Source: Erwinia mallotivora (GTDB taxonomy: Bacteria > Pseudomonadota > Gammaproteobacteria > Enterobacterales > Enterobacteriaceae). From it: a stretch of 46,987 bases of DNA. The DNA lies in NCBI RefSeq assembly GCF_000590885.1, contig NZ_JFHN01000055.1, positions 1-46,987 of the forward strand, given 5' to 3'. A program made the position numbers and the translations under genes. Positions 36,260-46,760 of this stretch are shown piece after piece. Each line of letters opens with the position of its first letter. The stretch's first letter is position 1. Under the pieces are notes generated by a model, which saw only the letters and a program-made list of their open reading frames with translations, was not told the DNA's origin and ran no database searches.

Positions 36260-37804
36260 CTAACCGGCAAGAAAAAAACTGAACGCCGGATTAGCCGTTT
36301 CATCATGAAAGTCGTAGCCCAGCGCCTGAAGATGCTCTTCAAACTGTGGTTCGTTTTCGTCAAGCTCAAAACCGGCCAGCACGCGACCATAGTCGGTACC
36401 ATGACTGCGGTAATGAAACAGCGAAATATTCCAGTGTGTGCCCAGGGTTTGCAGAAAGCGTAACAGCGCACCGGGTGCTTCAGGGAATTCAAAGCTGAAC
36501 AGCCGCTCGCGCAGGGGTTTCGACGGACGTCCACCCACCATGTAGCGAACATGCAACTTTGCCATCTCATCGTCGGAGAGATCGACCACCTTATAGCCGC
36601 CTTCATCCAGCAATTTCAGGATTTCGCCCCGCTCCTCCAGCCCGCGTGTCAGGCGCACGCCGACAAAAATACAGGCGTTGTCAGCATTGGCGTAACGATA
36701 ATTAAACTCGGTGACGGAACGACCGCCTAGCAGATGACAGAAGTTCAGAAAACTGCCTTTCTGTTCCGGAATGGTCACTGCCAGCAGGGCTTCACGCTGT
36801 TCACCCAGTTCGCAACGCTCAGAGACATAGCGCAGACCGTGAAAATTAACGTTGGCGCCGGACAGAATGTGTGCCAGACGTTCGCCCCTGATCTGCTGCT
36901 GCTGAATGTACTTTTTCATCCCGGCCAGCGCCAGCACACCAGAAGGTTCCGCTACAGCCCGCACATCTTCAAACAGATCCTTCATTGCCGCGCAGATAGC
37001 ATCGCTGTCCACGGTAATGATGTCATCGAGATATTCCTGACAAAGACGGAAGGTTTCGCTGCCGATGCGCTTTACTGCCACCCCTTCAGCAAACAGCCCG
37101 ACGCGAGGCAAATCTACAGGATGCCCCGCATCCAGTGCCGCTTTCAGACAGGCGGAATCTTCCGCCTCGACGGCGATGACTTTGATTTGTGGCATCAGCT
37201 GTTTAATCAGCACCGCCACGCCAGCCACCAGTCCGCCACCGCCGACCGGGACAAAGATTCTGTCGATGTGCGCATCCTGCTGCAACAGCTCCATCGCCAG
37301 CGTACCCTGACCGGCAATCACCATCGGATGATCGAAAGGCGGCACAAAGGTGTATCCCTGCTGTTCAGCCAGTTCGATCGCCTTTGCTTTTGCCTCATCG
37401 AAGTTGGCACCAAACAGGTAAACCTCACCGCCAAACGCCCGCACCGCATCCACTTTGATATCAGCGGTAGCCACCGGCATCACAATCAGGGATTTAATAC
37501 CCATCCGGGTCGCCGACAGCGCCACACCCTGAGCATGATTGCCCGCCGAGGCAGTGATCACCCCGCGCGCTTTCTGCTCTTCACTCAACGTTGCCATCAT
37601 CGCGTAAGCCCCGCGCAGCTTAAAACTGTGCACCGGCTGACGATCTTCACGCTTTACCAGGATGATGTTATTAAGACGGGATGAGATCTTCTCCATCTTC
37701 TGCAACGGGGTAATCTGCGCCACTTCATACACCGGCGAGCGAAGGATCGCCCGCAGATACTCCGCGCCACAAGGCTCGGCGGGCAGCGGTTGAGATTCAG
37801 CCAT
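36260..37804 (-). CDS. ilvA: Threonine deaminase (biosynthetic)
   Basis: This encodes 514 aa, the E. coli length. It is a PLP enzyme with the cofactor lysine K62 in VHSFKLRGAYAMM and the glycine loop PVGGGGLVAGVA. Two C-terminal ACT-like regulatory domains bind isoleucine (inhibitor) and valine. It makes 2-oxobutyrate, the first step to isoleucine. It is the last gene of the ilv operon, five bases after the ilvD stop. Confidence 0.98.
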   Translation of the reverse strand: MAESQPLPAEPCGAEYLRAILRSPVYEVAQITPLQKMEKISSRLNNIILVKREDRQPVHSFKLRGAYAMMATLSEEQKARGVITASAGNHAQGVALSATRMGIKSLIVMPVATADIKVDAVRAFGGEVYLFGANFDEAKAKAIELAEQQGYTFVPPFDHPMVIAGQGTLAMELLQQDAHIDRIFVPVGGGGLVAGVAVLIKQLMPQIKVIAVEAEDSACLKAALDAGHPVDLPRVGLFAEGVAVKRIGSETFRLCQEYLDDIITVDSDAICAAMKDLFEDVRAVAEPSGVLALAGMKKYIQQQQIRGERLAHILSGANVNFHGLRYVSERCELGEQREALLAVTIPEQKGSFLNFCHLLGGRSVTEFNYRYANADNACIFVGVRLTRGLEERGEILKLLDEGGYKVVDLSDDEMAKLHVRYMVGGRPSKPLRERLFSFEFPEAPGALLRFLQTLGTHWNISLFHYRSHGTDYGRVLAGFELDENEPQFEEHLQALGYDFHDETANPAFSFFLAG

Positions 37805-37809
37805 GTTTA

Positions 37810-39660
37810 TCAGCCTCCCAGCTTGCTCTTATCACGGACCGCACCTTTGTCTGCGCTGGTAGCCAGCAAGGCATAAGCACGCAACGCGAACGATACCTGA
37901 CGCTGACGATCATGAGGGGTGTAAGCCGCTTCGCCGCGCGCCTCTTCCTGCTCACGCCGGGCGTGCAGTTCGCTGTCTGGCACGTCCAGTTTGATGCCAC
38001 GATTCGGAATGTCGATATCAATCATATCGCCGTCCTTCACCAGCGCGATGGTGCCGCCACTCGCTGCCTCCGGAGAAGCATGGCCAATAGACAGCCCGGA
38101 GGTGCCACCAGAGAAACGTCCGTCGGTGATTAATGCGCAGCTCTTGCCCAGACCCATCGATTTCAGATAGGTAGTGGGATAGAGCATTTCCTGCATACCC
38201 GGCCCACCTTTTGGTCCTTCGTAGCGAATCACCACCACGTCGCCAGCTACCACTTTACCGCCCAGAATAGCGGCAACGGCATCATCCTGGCTTTCATAAA
38301 CTTTGGCCGGTCCCCGGAAGGTCAGACTGTCTTTGTCCACCCCGGCGGTCTTCACAATACAGCCATCTTCAGCCATGTTGCCGTAAAGAACAGCCAGACC
38401 GCCGTCCTGACTGAAGGCAAATTCACGGGAACGAATGCAGCCCTCCTGGCGGTCATCATCCAGCGTTTCCCAACGGGTATCCTGCGAGAATGCCTGGGTA
38501 GTACGAATGCCCGCAGGTCCCGCACGGAACATTTTCTTAACCGCGTCATCTTTGGTCAGCATGATGTCATAGCTATCCAGCGTCTCTTGCAGGCTCAGCC
38601 CCAGCACGTTTCTGACGCTGTTGTCCATCAGCCCCGCACGACTCAGCTCACCGAGAATACCGATGACGCCACCCGCACGGTGGACATCTTCCATATGGTA
38701 TTTCTGGGTGCTGGGTGCCACTTTGCATAAATGCGGAACTTTGCGGGACAAACGGTCGATATCGGAGATATTGAAATCAATCTCACCTTCCTGCGCCGCG
38801 GCAAGCAGATGTAAAACGGTATTGGTTGAGCCACCCATCGCGATATCCAGCGTCATGGCGTTTTCGAAAGCGGCTTTGTTGGCAATGCTGCGTGGTAGTA
38901 CGCTCTCGTCATCCTGCTCGTAATAACGTTTTGCCAGACCGACAATGCGCCTGCCGGCATTAAGAAACAGGTCTTTACGATCGGCATGGGTGGCCAGCAG
39001 TGAACCGTTGCCAGGCTGCGACAGACCCAATGCTTCGGTCAGACAGTTCATGGAGTTGGCGGTAAACATCCCGGAACATGACCCGCAGGTTGGACAGGCC
39101 GAACGTTCAATCTGCTCACTGTCAGCGTCACTGACGTTTGGGTTTGCCCCCTGAATCATCGCATCAACCAGATCCAGTTTGATGATTTTGTCGGAAAGTT
39201 TGGTTTTACCGGCCTCCATAGGACCACCTGAAACGAAAATCACCGGAATGTTCAGACGCAGAGAAGCCATCAGCATTCCGGGGGTGATTTTGTCACAGTT
39301 GGAGATGCAGACCATCGCATCAGCACAATGGGCGTTGACCATATACTCCACGGAGTCAGCGATTAACTCACGTGAAGGAAGGGAATAAAGCATGCCGCCA
39401 TGCCCCATCGCGATACCATCATCCACGGCAATGGTGTTGAACTCTTTAGCCACACCACCTGAGGCTTCAATCTGCCCGGCGACCAGTTTACCCAAATCAC
39501 GCAGGTGCACGTGTCCCGGCACAAACTGGGTGAACGAGTTAACCACGGCAATAATCGGTTTGCCGAAATCATCATCGGTCATTCCGGTGGCGCGCCACAA
39601 GGCACGGGCACCCGCCATATTACGGCCATGAGTGGTGGTGGCGGAACGGTACTTAGGCAT
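37810..39660 (-). CDS. ilvD: Dihydroxy-acid dehydratase
   Basis: This encodes 616 aa from the ATG at 39660 (MPKYRSATT), seven bases after GGAG; an ATG two codons upstream sits too close to that site. Fe-S ligand motifs: [10 protein letters not shown] and [17 protein letters not shown], with [14 protein letters not shown] toward the C-terminus. It dehydrates dihydroxy acids to the 2-keto acids of isoleucine and valine; the cluster is oxygen-sensitive. Confidence 0.98.
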   Translation of the reverse strand: MPKYRSATTTHGRNMAGARALWRATGMTDDDFGKPIIAVVNSFTQFVPGHVHLRDLGKLVAGQIEASGGVAKEFNTIAVDDGIAMGHGGMLYSLPSRELIADSVEYMVNAHCADAMVCISNCDKITPGMLMASLRLNIPVIFVSGGPMEAGKTKLSDKIIKLDLVDAMIQGANPNVSDADSEQIERSACPTCGSCSGMFTANSMNCLTEALGLSQPGNGSLLATHADRKDLFLNAGRRIVGLAKRYYEQDDESVLPRSIANKAAFENAMTLDIAMGGSTNTVLHLLAAAQEGEIDFNISDIDRLSRKVPHLCKVAPSTQKYHMEDVHRAGGVIGILGELSRAGLMDNSVRNVLGLSLQETLDSYDIMLTKDDAVKKMFRAGPAGIRTTQAFSQDTRWETLDDDRQEGCIRSREFAFSQDGGLAVLYGNMAEDGCIVKTAGVDKDSLTFRGPAKVYESQDDAVAAILGGKVVAGDVVVIRYEGPKGGPGMQEMLYPTTYLKSMGLGKSCALITDGRFSGGTSGLSIGHASPEAASGGTIALVKDGDMIDIDIPNRGIKLDVPDSELHARREQEEARGEAAYTPHDRQRQVSFALRAYALLATSADKGAVRDKSKLGG

Positions 39661-39717
39661 GCTCATACTCCAGAATCAGATAGTACACGGGCGTCAAATG
39701 ACGCCCGCAAAATGTCG

Positions 39718-40647
39718 TTATTGTGGGTTAACCGGATCCAGCCAGCCCCATTTGTCTTCAGTTTCGCCAGTGAACAGGCCAAAGAAGGCAGCCTGAATAC
39801 GGGCAGTGACCGGACCGCGTTTACCTTCACCAACCTGAATACGGTCTACGCTACGAACCGGGGTGATCTCGGCTGCAGTACCGGACATGAAGACTTCGTC
39901 GGCCAGATACAGCGACTCACGCGACAGTACCTGCTCACGCACCTCGATGCCCATATCCTGCGCCAGCTTAATGATCGCATCACGGGTAATGCCTGGCAGT
40001 GCAGATGAAGTGAACGGCGGCGTAAACAGGACGCCATCTTTCACTTCAAACAGGTTCTCACCTGCGCCTTCGGAAATATAACCGTGGGTGTCCAGGGCGA
40101 TACCTTCCTGGTAGCCGTGGCGACGTGCCTCACTGCCTACCAGCAAAGAAGAGAGATAATTTCCGCCGGCTTTAGCCGCGGTTGGCAGCGTATTGGGTGC
40201 AACACGGTTCCAGGATGAAACCATCGCGTCGATCCCCTGCTCCAGCGCTTCGGCACCCAGATAGGCTCCCCATGGGAAAGCAGCAATAATCACGTCGGTG
40301 CTGTAGCCATCTGGTGGGTTAACGCCAAGCCCCACATCTCCAACAAACACTAAAGGACGAATGTAAGCACTTTTCAGGTTATTGACACGCAGTACCTCAC
40401 GGCAGGCTGCCATCAGCTCATCCACGCTTTGTTTGACCGGGAAACGGTAGATTTTTGCAGAATCACGCAGGCGCTGCATGTGTTCACGATGGCGGAAGAC
40501 GACAGGTCCTTTGTGCGAGTCATAGCAACGGACACCTTCGAAAACAGAGGTACCATAATGCAGTGCGTGGGACATCACGCTGACCTTTGCTTCTTCCCAC
40601 TTAACCATCTCGCCATTGAACCAGATAAAGTCGGCTTTCTTCGTCAT
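39718..40647 (-). CDS. ilvE: Branched-chain amino acid aminotransferase
   Basis: This encodes 309 aa, a class IV PLP aminotransferase. The PLP lysine is K159 in NTLPTAAKAGGNYL; LHYGTSVFEGVRCY and YISEGAGENLF are also conserved. It catalyses the last step of isoleucine, valine and leucine synthesis. It is the fourth gene of the operon, between ilvM and ilvD. Confidence 0.98.
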   Translation of the reverse strand: MTKKADFIWFNGEMVKWEEAKVSVMSHALHYGTSVFEGVRCYDSHKGPVVFRHREHMQRLRDSAKIYRFPVKQSVDELMAACREVLRVNNLKSAYIRPLVFVGDVGLGVNPPDGYSTDVIIAAFPWGAYLGAEALEQGIDAMVSSWNRVAPNTLPTAAKAGGNYLSSLLVGSEARRHGYQEGIALDTHGYISEGAGENLFEVKDGVLFTPPFTSSALPGITRDAIIKLAQDMGIEVREQVLSRESLYLADEVFMSGTAAEITPVRSVDRIQVGEGKRGPVTARIQAAFFGLFTGETEDKWGWLDPVNPQ

Positions 40648-40665
40648 TCTTATTTCCTTTCACGC

Positions 40666-40923
40666 TCAGGCGCGGATTTGTTGTGTTGTCTGTTGGTGGA
40701 TCTGGACGTTCGCGACATCCATAAGTTTGTTAAGTTGTGTTGACAGTAAATCGACTGAGCGCTGACTGGCAACGGTCATTTCAATATTAACATTGTCGGT
40801 ATTGCCCGCCGAAGCCAGATTCATGGTACACACCCGAAAGCCACGGTGACGAACGACACGTAAAATGCGCTCCAGTATTTCCGGACGAAAGCGCGCTTCG
40901 ATAGACAAGTGATGCTGCATCAT
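40666..40923 (-). CDS. ilvM: Acetolactate synthase II regulatory small subunit
   Basis: This encodes 85 aa forming a single ACT domain ([22 protein letters not shown]...VNIEMTVAS). It is the small subunit needed for full activity of IlvG. The start overlaps the ilvG stop by four bases (ATGA), so the two subunits are translationally coupled. Confidence 0.97.
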   Translation of the reverse strand: MMQHHLSIEARFRPEILERILRVVRHRGFRVCTMNLASAGNTDNVNIEMTVASQRSVDLLSTQLNKLMDVANVQIHQQTTQQIRA

Positions 40924-42566
40924 AAAATTTTCTCCATCATATTTTCGTTGCTTGCGCCCGGCGGTACCAGAGGCCAGACGTTTTCATGTTCGTCAATGGC
41001 GACATGAAGCATGTAAGGACCTTCGCTGTGCAACAAGGCGTCTAATGCAGCATCAACCTGGTCTTTACGGGTGATACGCTGGCCTGGAATATCAAAAGCG
41101 CTTGCCAGCATCAGGAAATCGGGATTGTCGGACAGGTTGGTTTCACTGTAACGCTCTGAAAAAAACAGCTGTTGCCACTGCCGCACCATCCCAAGACGCT
41201 GGTTATCCAGCAGAACGATTTTTACCGGAAGCTGTTTACGTTTTATGGTTCCCAGTTCCTGCACGTTCATCATAAAAGAACCGTCACCGGAGACACAGAT
41301 TACCGTGTCTTGCGGACGAGCAACCTGCGCACCTACGGCTGCTGGCAGGCCGAAGCCCATCGTACCCAGACCACTGGAGGTAATGAAATTTTCCGGGCGA
41401 GAGAAGCGCATATGCTGAGCAGCCCACATCTGATGCTGACCCACATCGGTGGTCACAATCGCACTGGCCGGTTTGCGATCGGACAATTGCTTAAGAAACA
41501 GAGGAGCATAAATAGCATCCCCCGGATGGTCATAACGCCAGCCGTGTTCCGCTTTCATACCCTGGACATGTTCGCGCCAGGCGGCGATGTTTACCGGATG
41601 ATACAGATCGGGCAGCAGTTTATTGAGGTCCCCTTGCAGGGCAACATGAGACTGGCGCAGCTTATTCAGTTCGGCAGGATCGATATCCATATGGATGACG
41701 CTGGCATTGGGTGCGAACTCGTTCAGCTTACCAGTGACACGATCATCAAAACGGGCGCCCACGGCAATTAACAAATCACACTGCTGCACGGCAAAATTAG
41801 CCGCTTTGGTGCCATGCATCCCTAACATTCCCAGATAGCAGACATCCTCTGCATCCGGTGTACCCAGACCTTTCAGGGTGGCAACAACAGGAATGCCGGT
41901 TTCTCTGGCAAATGCTCGCAGCGCCTCAACGGCATTCGCCATGCCAACACCACCTCCCACATACAGAATGGGCTTCTGTGCCTGAGCCAACATTGCACGA
42001 GCCTGTTGCAGTTGCTGGTGAGGATGCGCAACCTCATCTTCAACCGGAATAAGGTGCGCACTGAGATCGCCTGAAGCCAGCTGTATATCTTTTGGAATGT
42101 CAATGAGCACCGGACCCGGTCGGCCAGACTGAGCGATGGCGAATGCTTCAGCCATCACCGTGGGTAACTCTTCGAGCGATTCCACCAGAAAACTGTGCTT
42201 GGTGCAGGCCAGTGACAGGCCCAGCACGTCAATTTCCTGGAAAGCATCGGTACCAATCAGCCCTCCGGCTACCTGACCAGTAATTGCAACCACCGGAACA
42301 GAGTCCAGTAACGCATCAGCAAGGCCGGTAATCAGATTGGTTGCGCCCGGCCCGGAAGTCGCAATACAGACCCCCACTTTGCCTGTTGAACGAGCGTAAC
42401 CAATAGCAGCCATAGCCGCACCTTGCTCATGACGGCACAACAGATGTTCAACGCCGCCGTCGTATAGCGCGTCGTAGACGGGCATAATTGCTCCACCGGG
42501 GTAGCCAAAAACTGTTTCAACTCCCTGCCCACGCAATGCCTGAACCACCCACTGTGCACCATTCAT
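40920..42566 (-). CDS. ilvG: Acetolactate synthase II large subunit (intact)
   Basis: This encodes 548 aa from the ATG at 42566 (MNGAQWVV); 12 codons of upstream open frame are leader, not protein. It is a ThDP enzyme: catalytic glutamate E47 in [20 protein letters not shown], and the ThDP-Mg motif [21 protein letters not shown]. It condenses pyruvate with pyruvate or 2-oxobutyrate. The gene is uninterrupted, in contrast to the frameshifted ilvG of E. coli K-12; isozyme II is valine-resistant. Confidence 0.98.
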   Translation of the reverse strand: MNGAQWVVQALRGQGVETVFGYPGGAIMPVYDALYDGGVEHLLCRHEQGAAMAAIGYARSTGKVGVCIATSGPGATNLITGLADALLDSVPVVAITGQVAGGLIGTDAFQEIDVLGLSLACTKHSFLVESLEELPTVMAEAFAIAQSGRPGPVLIDIPKDIQLASGDLSAHLIPVEDEVAHPHQQLQQARAMLAQAQKPILYVGGGVGMANAVEALRAFARETGIPVVATLKGLGTPDAEDVCYLGMLGMHGTKAANFAVQQCDLLIAVGARFDDRVTGKLNEFAPNASVIHMDIDPAELNKLRQSHVALQGDLNKLLPDLYHPVNIAAWREHVQGMKAEHGWRYDHPGDAIYAPLFLKQLSDRKPASAIVTTDVGQHQMWAAQHMRFSRPENFITSSGLGTMGFGLPAAVGAQVARPQDTVICVSGDGSFMMNVQELGTIKRKQLPVKIVLLDNQRLGMVRQWQQLFFSERYSETNLSDNPDFLMLASAFDIPGQRITRKDQVDAALDALLHSEGPYMLHVAIDEHENVWPLVPPGASNENMMEKIL

Positions 42567-42650
42567 AGTTATTTCCCCGCCTCTGGCTGGGAAATGCAGC
42601 ATTTTATTCTACTGTTCATTTCCTAATCCTCTGTCATTAATACCTTGCCG

Positions 42651-42684
42651 AAAAAAAACCCCCGGACCTTTCGGTGCGGGGGTT
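42651..42684 (-). terminator. ilvGMEDA attenuator terminator
   Basis: AACCCCCG and CGGGGGTT with an inner ACC/GGT pairing form a strong stem (42657-42684). On the minus strand it is followed by eight T. It lies between the ilvL leader ORF and ilvG and is the classic branched-chain amino acid attenuator. Confidence 0.93.
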
Positions 42685-42706
42685 CTTTCGAAATCAGGCT
42701 TGATTT

Positions 42707-42805
42707 TTAAGCCTTTCTTCCTCCGAGCGTAGCCCCGCACGGCGTGACAATAATCACGACGACGCTAATGACGACCAGGCTTAGAACTCGTAGAAGGGCT
42801 TTCAT
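42707..42805 (-). CDS. ilvL: ilv operon leader peptide
   Basis: This is a 32-codon ORF starting MKALLRVLSLVVISVVVII and ending GGRKA. It is very rich in Val, Leu and Ile codons (VVISVVVIIV), nearly the same as E. coli IlvL in length and sequence. Ribosome stalling at these codons when charged branched-chain tRNAs are scarce prevents formation of the downstream terminator. Confidence 0.95.
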   Translation of the reverse strand: MKALLRVLSLVVISVVVIIVTPCGATLGGRKA

Positions 42806-43151
42806 TTGTGTTTGGTAATTTCGCTTTAACGAAGTAATGCCTACAGAGTTATCACAGTTTGCTGCCGACATTCAACTTTTTTAATCATTTTATTTTAAGG
42901 TAATCCTTAAAATTTCGGTAAAACCAAAGGGTATTCAGGTAATAACCTCAATATTGAAAATTATTCATTTTCCACGGTATATGGCCTGCTGCCATGCAGA
43001 CAATTTTCATAATCTGCGATCGTTCTCTGTAATCTGTTGCAATCCGGAGCGGTCAGGAAGGAATGTTTGCGCGCAGCCTGCAACAGTTTTTAATTCCGCA
43101 TCGAATCTTCAAGCCAGACATCGCACACTTCGCTCTAATAAGGAGCGTCTG
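42806..43151. other. ilvL-comM divergent intergenic region (346 bp)
   Basis: This holds the ilv promoter near 42847-42875 and an AT-rich block (about 42875-42970) that corresponds in position to the upstream activating/IHF region of E. coli ilvG. The comM promoter must lie in the rest, but no clear -10/-35 pair stands out. The comM frame is open through much of this region without a good start, and is not counted as coding. Confidence 0.55.
42847..42875 (-). promoter_or_regulatory. Candidate ilvL/ilvG promoter
   Basis: On the minus strand, TTGAAT (42875-42870) and ATAACT (42852-42847) are separated by 17 bases, with an AT-rich upstream region. The start point would fall about 35 bases before the ilvL ATG, as for E. 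coli ilvGp2. Confidence 0.6.
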
Positions 43152-44669
43152 ATGTTATCCATAACTTATACCCGTGCGGCCATTGGTGTGGAAGCACCTC
43201 TGGTTTCTGTTGAAGTCCATCTGAGCAATGGTCTGCCTGCCCTTGCCCTGGTCGGTTTGCCGGAAGCGACGGTTAAGGAAGCACGTGAACGTGTACGCAG
43301 TGCGCTTATCAACTGCGGATTCACTTTTCCGGCCAGGCGTATTACGGTCAACCTGGCACCCGCAGATCTTCCTAAAGAGGGAGGACGTTATGACCTGCCA
43401 ATTGCCATCGCCATTCTGGCCGCATCAGAACAAATCGCCTCAGACAAGCTGGGGCAATATGAATTTCTGGGGGAACTTGCCCTGACCGGCGCGGTCAGGG
43501 GAGTTCAGGGAGCCATTCCCGCTGCAATGGCCGCTATTGCGGCTAAGCGAAAGTTGATCCTTTCCAGTGATAATCAGTCAGAGGCTGGGCTGCTACAACA
43601 TGGAAGCTGCCTGCTCAGTGCCGAACTTCTGGAAGTCTGTGCATTTCTCAATAATCAGGCAGAACTAAAGTCAGCTCACTCCCCTCCCCAGGCTGCCTTC
43701 TCCAGGCAGGGCGATCTGCTCGACATTATTGGGCAGCAGCAGGCCAAAAGAGCACTTGAGATTACCGCGGCCGGAGGACATAACTTATTGTTAATTGGAC
43801 CTCCGGGCACGGGTAAAACTATGCTGGCCAGTCGGCTTCCAGGTCTGATGCCCCCTTTAAGCGATCATGAGGCACTGGAGAGCGCAGCCATTGCCAGTCT
43901 GGTCAATGGCGAGGATATACAGAGACAATGGCGTCAGCGGCCTTTCAGAGCGCCTCACCATACTTCTTCCCGTTATGCTCTGGTTGGTGGTGGATCTTTA
44001 CCAAAACCAGGGGAAATTTCTATGGCGCACAATGGCATCCTGTTTCTGGATGAATTACCAGAATTTGAGCGTAAAACGCTGGATGCCTTACGGGAGCCTA
44101 TCGAAGCAGGCGTAATATGTCTCTCTCGGGCACGAGCCAGAGTAATTTATCCTGCTCGTTTTCAGTTAGTCGCCGCGATGAATCCCAGCCCCACCGGACA
44201 TTACAGCGGTCCCCATAATCGCAGCACGCCACAGCAGACACTGCGTTACCTGAGTCGTCTGTCAGGACCTTTTCTGGACCGTTTTGATTTGTCGCTGGAA
44301 GTTCCTCTTCTGCCACCGGGCACGCTCAGCAATACGCCCACTTACAGTGAATCAAGTGAAACGGTGCGCAGGCGGGTACATGAAGCGCGTGCGCGGCAGC
44401 TTGCGCGCTCAGGGATGATCAATCAGGCCCTCGGGCCCGATGACATAAAGCGGGTCTGTCATATCTCTCAGGGAGATGCCCGGTGGCTGGAAGAGGTGTT
44501 GAACCGCCTGGGATTATCAGTTCGCGCATGGCAACGAATACTGAAGGTCGCCCGCACAATTGCTGATGTCGCTGGTGAAGAGAAGATACAGCGTGAACAT
44601 TTGCATGAAGCTCTGAGCTATCGTGCGATTGACAGGCTACTTATCCATTTGCAGAAAAATTTGTCGTGA
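43152..44669 (+). CDS. comM: Mg chelatase-like AAA+ ATPase ComM (YifB)
   Basis: This encodes 505 aa from the ATG at 43152, with AGGAG six bases before it. The N-terminal ChlI/LonC-like domain (SVEVHLSNGLPALALVGLPE) is followed by an AAA+ module with GPPGTGKTMLASRLPGL and LFLDELPEFERK, and a C-terminal helical lid. ComM is a hexameric branch-migration helicase that promotes integration of transformed DNA in competent species; its role in enterobacteria is less clear. Confidence 0.95.
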   Translation: MLSITYTRAAIGVEAPLVSVEVHLSNGLPALALVGLPEATVKEARERVRSALINCGFTFPARRITVNLAPADLPKEGGRYDLPIAIAILAASEQIASDKLGQYEFLGELALTGAVRGVQGAIPAAMAAIAAKRKLILSSDNQSEAGLLQHGSCLLSAELLEVCAFLNNQAELKSAHSPPQAAFSRQGDLLDIIGQQQAKRALEITAAGGHNLLLIGPPGTGKTMLASRLPGLMPPLSDHEALESAAIASLVNGEDIQRQWRQRPFRAPHHTSSRYALVGGGSLPKPGEISMAHNGILFLDELPEFERKTLDALREPIEAGVICLSRARARVIYPARFQLVAAMNPSPTGHYSGPHNRSTPQQTLRYLSRLSGPFLDRFDLSLEVPLLPPGTLSNTPTYSESSETVRRRVHEARARQLARSGMINQALGPDDIKRVCHISQGDARWLEEVLNRLGLSVRAWQRILKVARTIADVAGEEKIQREHLHEALSYRAIDRLLIHLQKNLS

Positions 44670-44738
44670 GCCTGTGCGGGAAAGGGCTGGTCGTGTTGTG
44701 ATTAAATTCACGGTGAAAGGTTGCTGATAAACAATCAA

Positions 44739-44760
44739 TAAAGGGGCTGAAGCCCCTTTA
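44739..44760. terminator. Bidirectional terminator between comM and maoP
   Basis: TAAAGGGGCT (44739-44748) and AGCCCCTTTA (44751-44760) are a perfect 10-bp stem with a 2-base centre. T-rich sequence follows on the plus strand, and a weaker A/T stretch follows on the minus strand. It serves the two convergent genes. Confidence 0.8.
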
Positions 44761-44763
44761 TTC

Positions 44764-45102
44764 TTATTCCTCGCTGTCCGAGTAATCTTCCACTCCTTCC
44801 ATCTGCGGCTTGCCGCCAGACAGCGTATGGAAGCGTTTGGGGCGTTTAATACGCGCCATATATTTCGACCAGACTCGTTCTGCCTCAGTTTGCGCCTCGC
44901 GGATGCCACGACACACTTCAACGAACAGGCGTTCCTCTTCGGTTATGGGTTCACGCTTTGCCAGATCCAACTCGTTAAAAGCATATCCGTGGCGCTCAAG
45001 AAGTTGGGCTTCCTTGATGGTGAAATCACCGTGTCGGGAGAATCCGCGCGGGTAATGTTTGTTATCAAAAAAACGATTAGTTGTTGCGAAGCTTTCCGCC
45101 AT
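44764..45102 (-). CDS. maoP: Macrodomain Ori organisation protein MaoP
   Basis: This encodes 112 aa (yifE synonym) from the ATG at 45102, preceded by AGGAG; a longer open frame upstream runs through the maoS site and is not coding. Sequence motifs: [59 protein letters not shown]. MaoP together with the maoS site constrains DNA mobility in the Ori macrodomain in E. coli. The acidic tail (DYSDSEE) is conserved. Confidence 0.95.
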   Translation of the reverse strand: MAESFATTNRFFDNKHYPRGFSRHGDFTIKEAQLLERHGYAFNELDLAKREPITEEERLFVEVCRGIREAQTEAERVWSKYMARIKRPKRFHTLSGGKPQMEGVEDYSDSEE

Positions 45103-45139
45103 TTTACACGCTCCTAACTCTTTTATGGCCGTGCTATTT

Positions 45140-45156
45140 ATGGCGCGGAGTATTAG
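45140..45156 (-). promoter_or_regulatory. maoS site
   Basis: The minus strand reads CTAATACTCCGCGCCAT, which agrees with the 17-bp E. coli maoS sequence as I remember it. It sits in the divergent region between maoP and hdfR, the same place as in E. coli. It is the cis site through which MaoP organises the Ori macrodomain. Confidence 0.8.
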
Positions 45157-45223
45157 ATACGCTTGACAGAGTGTAAAACAAAACATTTAAATCATAACGA
45201 CAAATGTTTTTTTGGAGATGGAT

Positions 45224-46048
45224 GTGGATACGGAATTACTTAAAACCTTTCTGGAAGTGAGCAGAACTCGCCACTTTGGACGTGCCGCTGAAGCGCTCTA
45301 TCTCACCCAGTCTGCCGTCAGCTTCCGCATCAGGCAGCTCGAAAATCAGTTGGGAGTGAATCTTTTTACCCGACATCGGAATAATATCAGGCTGACTTCG
45401 GCTGGCGAACGCCTGCTTCCTTATGCCGAAAGCCTGATGAGTACATGGCTTATGGCGAAGAAGGAAGTGTCGCACACCCAACAGCATAATGAACTGTCAA
45501 TAGGTGCCAGTGCATCGCTGTGGGAGGCTTATCTTACGCCATGGCTCAGGACGCTCTATGAGAACAGGGAAAGCCTTCACCTTGAGGCCCGTGTGGCGCA
45601 GCGTCATTTGCTCGTCAAACAACTTCATGAACGCCAGTTGGATCTGCTAATTACGACTGAAGCTCCCAAAATGGACGAGTTGACCAGCCAGCAAATAGGG
45701 CATATTACTCTGTCGCTGTTTCGTTCAGGGAGATCGGATAAATGCGAAAAATATGACTATATCAAACTGGAATGGGGAGCAGATTTTCATCAGCACGAGA
45801 GCTATCTGGCAGGTGCTGACGATGTACCGGTGCTGACAACCACCTCTGCGCATCTTACCAGAGAGCTGTTACATACTACTGATTCCTGTGCTTTTTTGCC
45901 GGAAATATGGCACAAAGACTATCCGGATCTCATCACCATGCCGGATACACCTGTTGCAGTTCGCCCATTGTATGCTGTCTGGCTGCAAAACAGCGATCAG
46001 CAAACGCACATTCGCCAGTTGTTAAAGTACCCTGTCAACACTCAGTAA
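45224..46048 (+). CDS. hdfR: LysR-type regulator HdfR
   Basis: This encodes 274 aa from a GTG at 45224 ([12 protein letters not shown]), placed six bases after GGAG; an in-frame ATG two codons earlier directly abuts that GGAG and is less likely. The winged helix-turn-helix ([29 protein letters not shown]) and LysR effector domain are present. In E. coli HdfR represses the flagellar master operon flhDC. It is divergent from maoP and is followed by about 300 bp with no gene I can support before tRNA-Trp. Confidence 0.95.
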   Translation: MDTELLKTFLEVSRTRHFGRAAEALYLTQSAVSFRIRQLENQLGVNLFTRHRNNIRLTSAGERLLPYAESLMSTWLMAKKEVSHTQQHNELSIGASASLWEAYLTPWLRTLYENRESLHLEARVAQRHLLVKQLHERQLDLLITTEAPKMDELTSQQIGHITLSLFRSGRSDKCEKYDYIKLEWGADFHQHESYLAGADDVPVLTTTSAHLTRELLHTTDSCAFLPEIWHKDYPDLITMPDTPVAVRPLYAVWLQNSDQQTHIRQLLKYPVNTQ

Positions 46049-46308
46049 TATTTTTCAATAACGGCAGTACTCTATTATCCCGAGCATTTCCGCTGAACAT
46101 TAAAGATATTTGCAAGCAAAAGAGGCACATACAATCCACCTGTACAACGGGTGGGTTTTATATGCTTTGCTGAATGCTGACATAAAGATTATTACTTCAT
46201 GATTAATATATTTTTCATTAACCATCAGGGGAGTGGGGGAGTGACAGAACTTGAAGTGACGGTATGGGAACTGTTGTCTTGCGATTATAGCTGAAGGGTT
46301 TTTTGGGC

Positions 46309-46337
46309 AAAAAAAAATCCTTTACCGAAGTAAAGGA
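46309..46337 (-). terminator. Terminator of the rrn-aspT-trpT transcript
   Basis: TCCTTTAC (46318-46325) and GTAAAGGA (46330-46337) form a perfect stem with a TTCG loop on the minus strand, followed by a run of nine T. It lies just after tRNA-Trp. Confidence 0.92.
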
Positions 46338-46344
46338 CCATTTC

Positions 46345-46420
<76 letters not shown>

Positions 46421-46427
46421 AAAAGGG

Positions 46428-46504
46428 TGGCGGAACGGACGGGGCTCGAACCCGCGACCCCCTGCGTGACAGGCAGGTATTCTAACCAACTGAACTACCG
46501 CTCC
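46428..46504 (-). tRNA. aspT: tRNA-Asp (GUC)
   Basis: 77 nt with encoded CCA. The anticodon arm CCTGCCTGTCACGCAGG gives GUC. It lies between 5S rRNA and tRNA-Trp, matching aspT of rrnC. Confidence 0.98.
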
Positions 46505-46626
46505 ACCGATTCTGTACTGAACTCAGAATGTTGCTTCCGATATCAGGTATTACTTATTCCTTTCATGTCACCTGAAAGGTTTGAAGTTACGAACGGTCAT
46601 ATCACCTTTTCGTATCTTCTTATATG

Positions 46627-46746
46627 ATGCCTGGCAGTTCCCTACTCTCGCATGGGGAGACCCCACACTACCATCGGCGCTACGGCGTTTCACTTCTGAG
46701 TTCGGCATGGGGTCAGGTGGGACCACCGCGCTACGGCCGCCAGGCA
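46627..46746 (-). rRNA. rrf: 5S ribosomal RNA
   Basis: 120 nt beginning TGCCTGGCGGCCGTAGCGCG and ending CTGCCAGGCAT on the minus strand, so the ends pair. It contains the standard CCGAACTCAGAAGTGAAACG core. Confidence 0.98.
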
Positions 46747-46760
46747 AATTCTTTGTGCTC

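Noticed and set aside
42954..43151. N-terminal extension of ComM
   Set aside because: The frame is open upstream but the family N-terminus, the ribosome binding site and the ATG at 43152 agree; the extension would be Cys/Arg/Asn-rich and unlike relatives.
45103..45186. N-terminal extension of MaoP
   Set aside because: It would translate the maoS site and the promoter region; the ATG at 45102 with AGGAG matches the known 112-aa protein.
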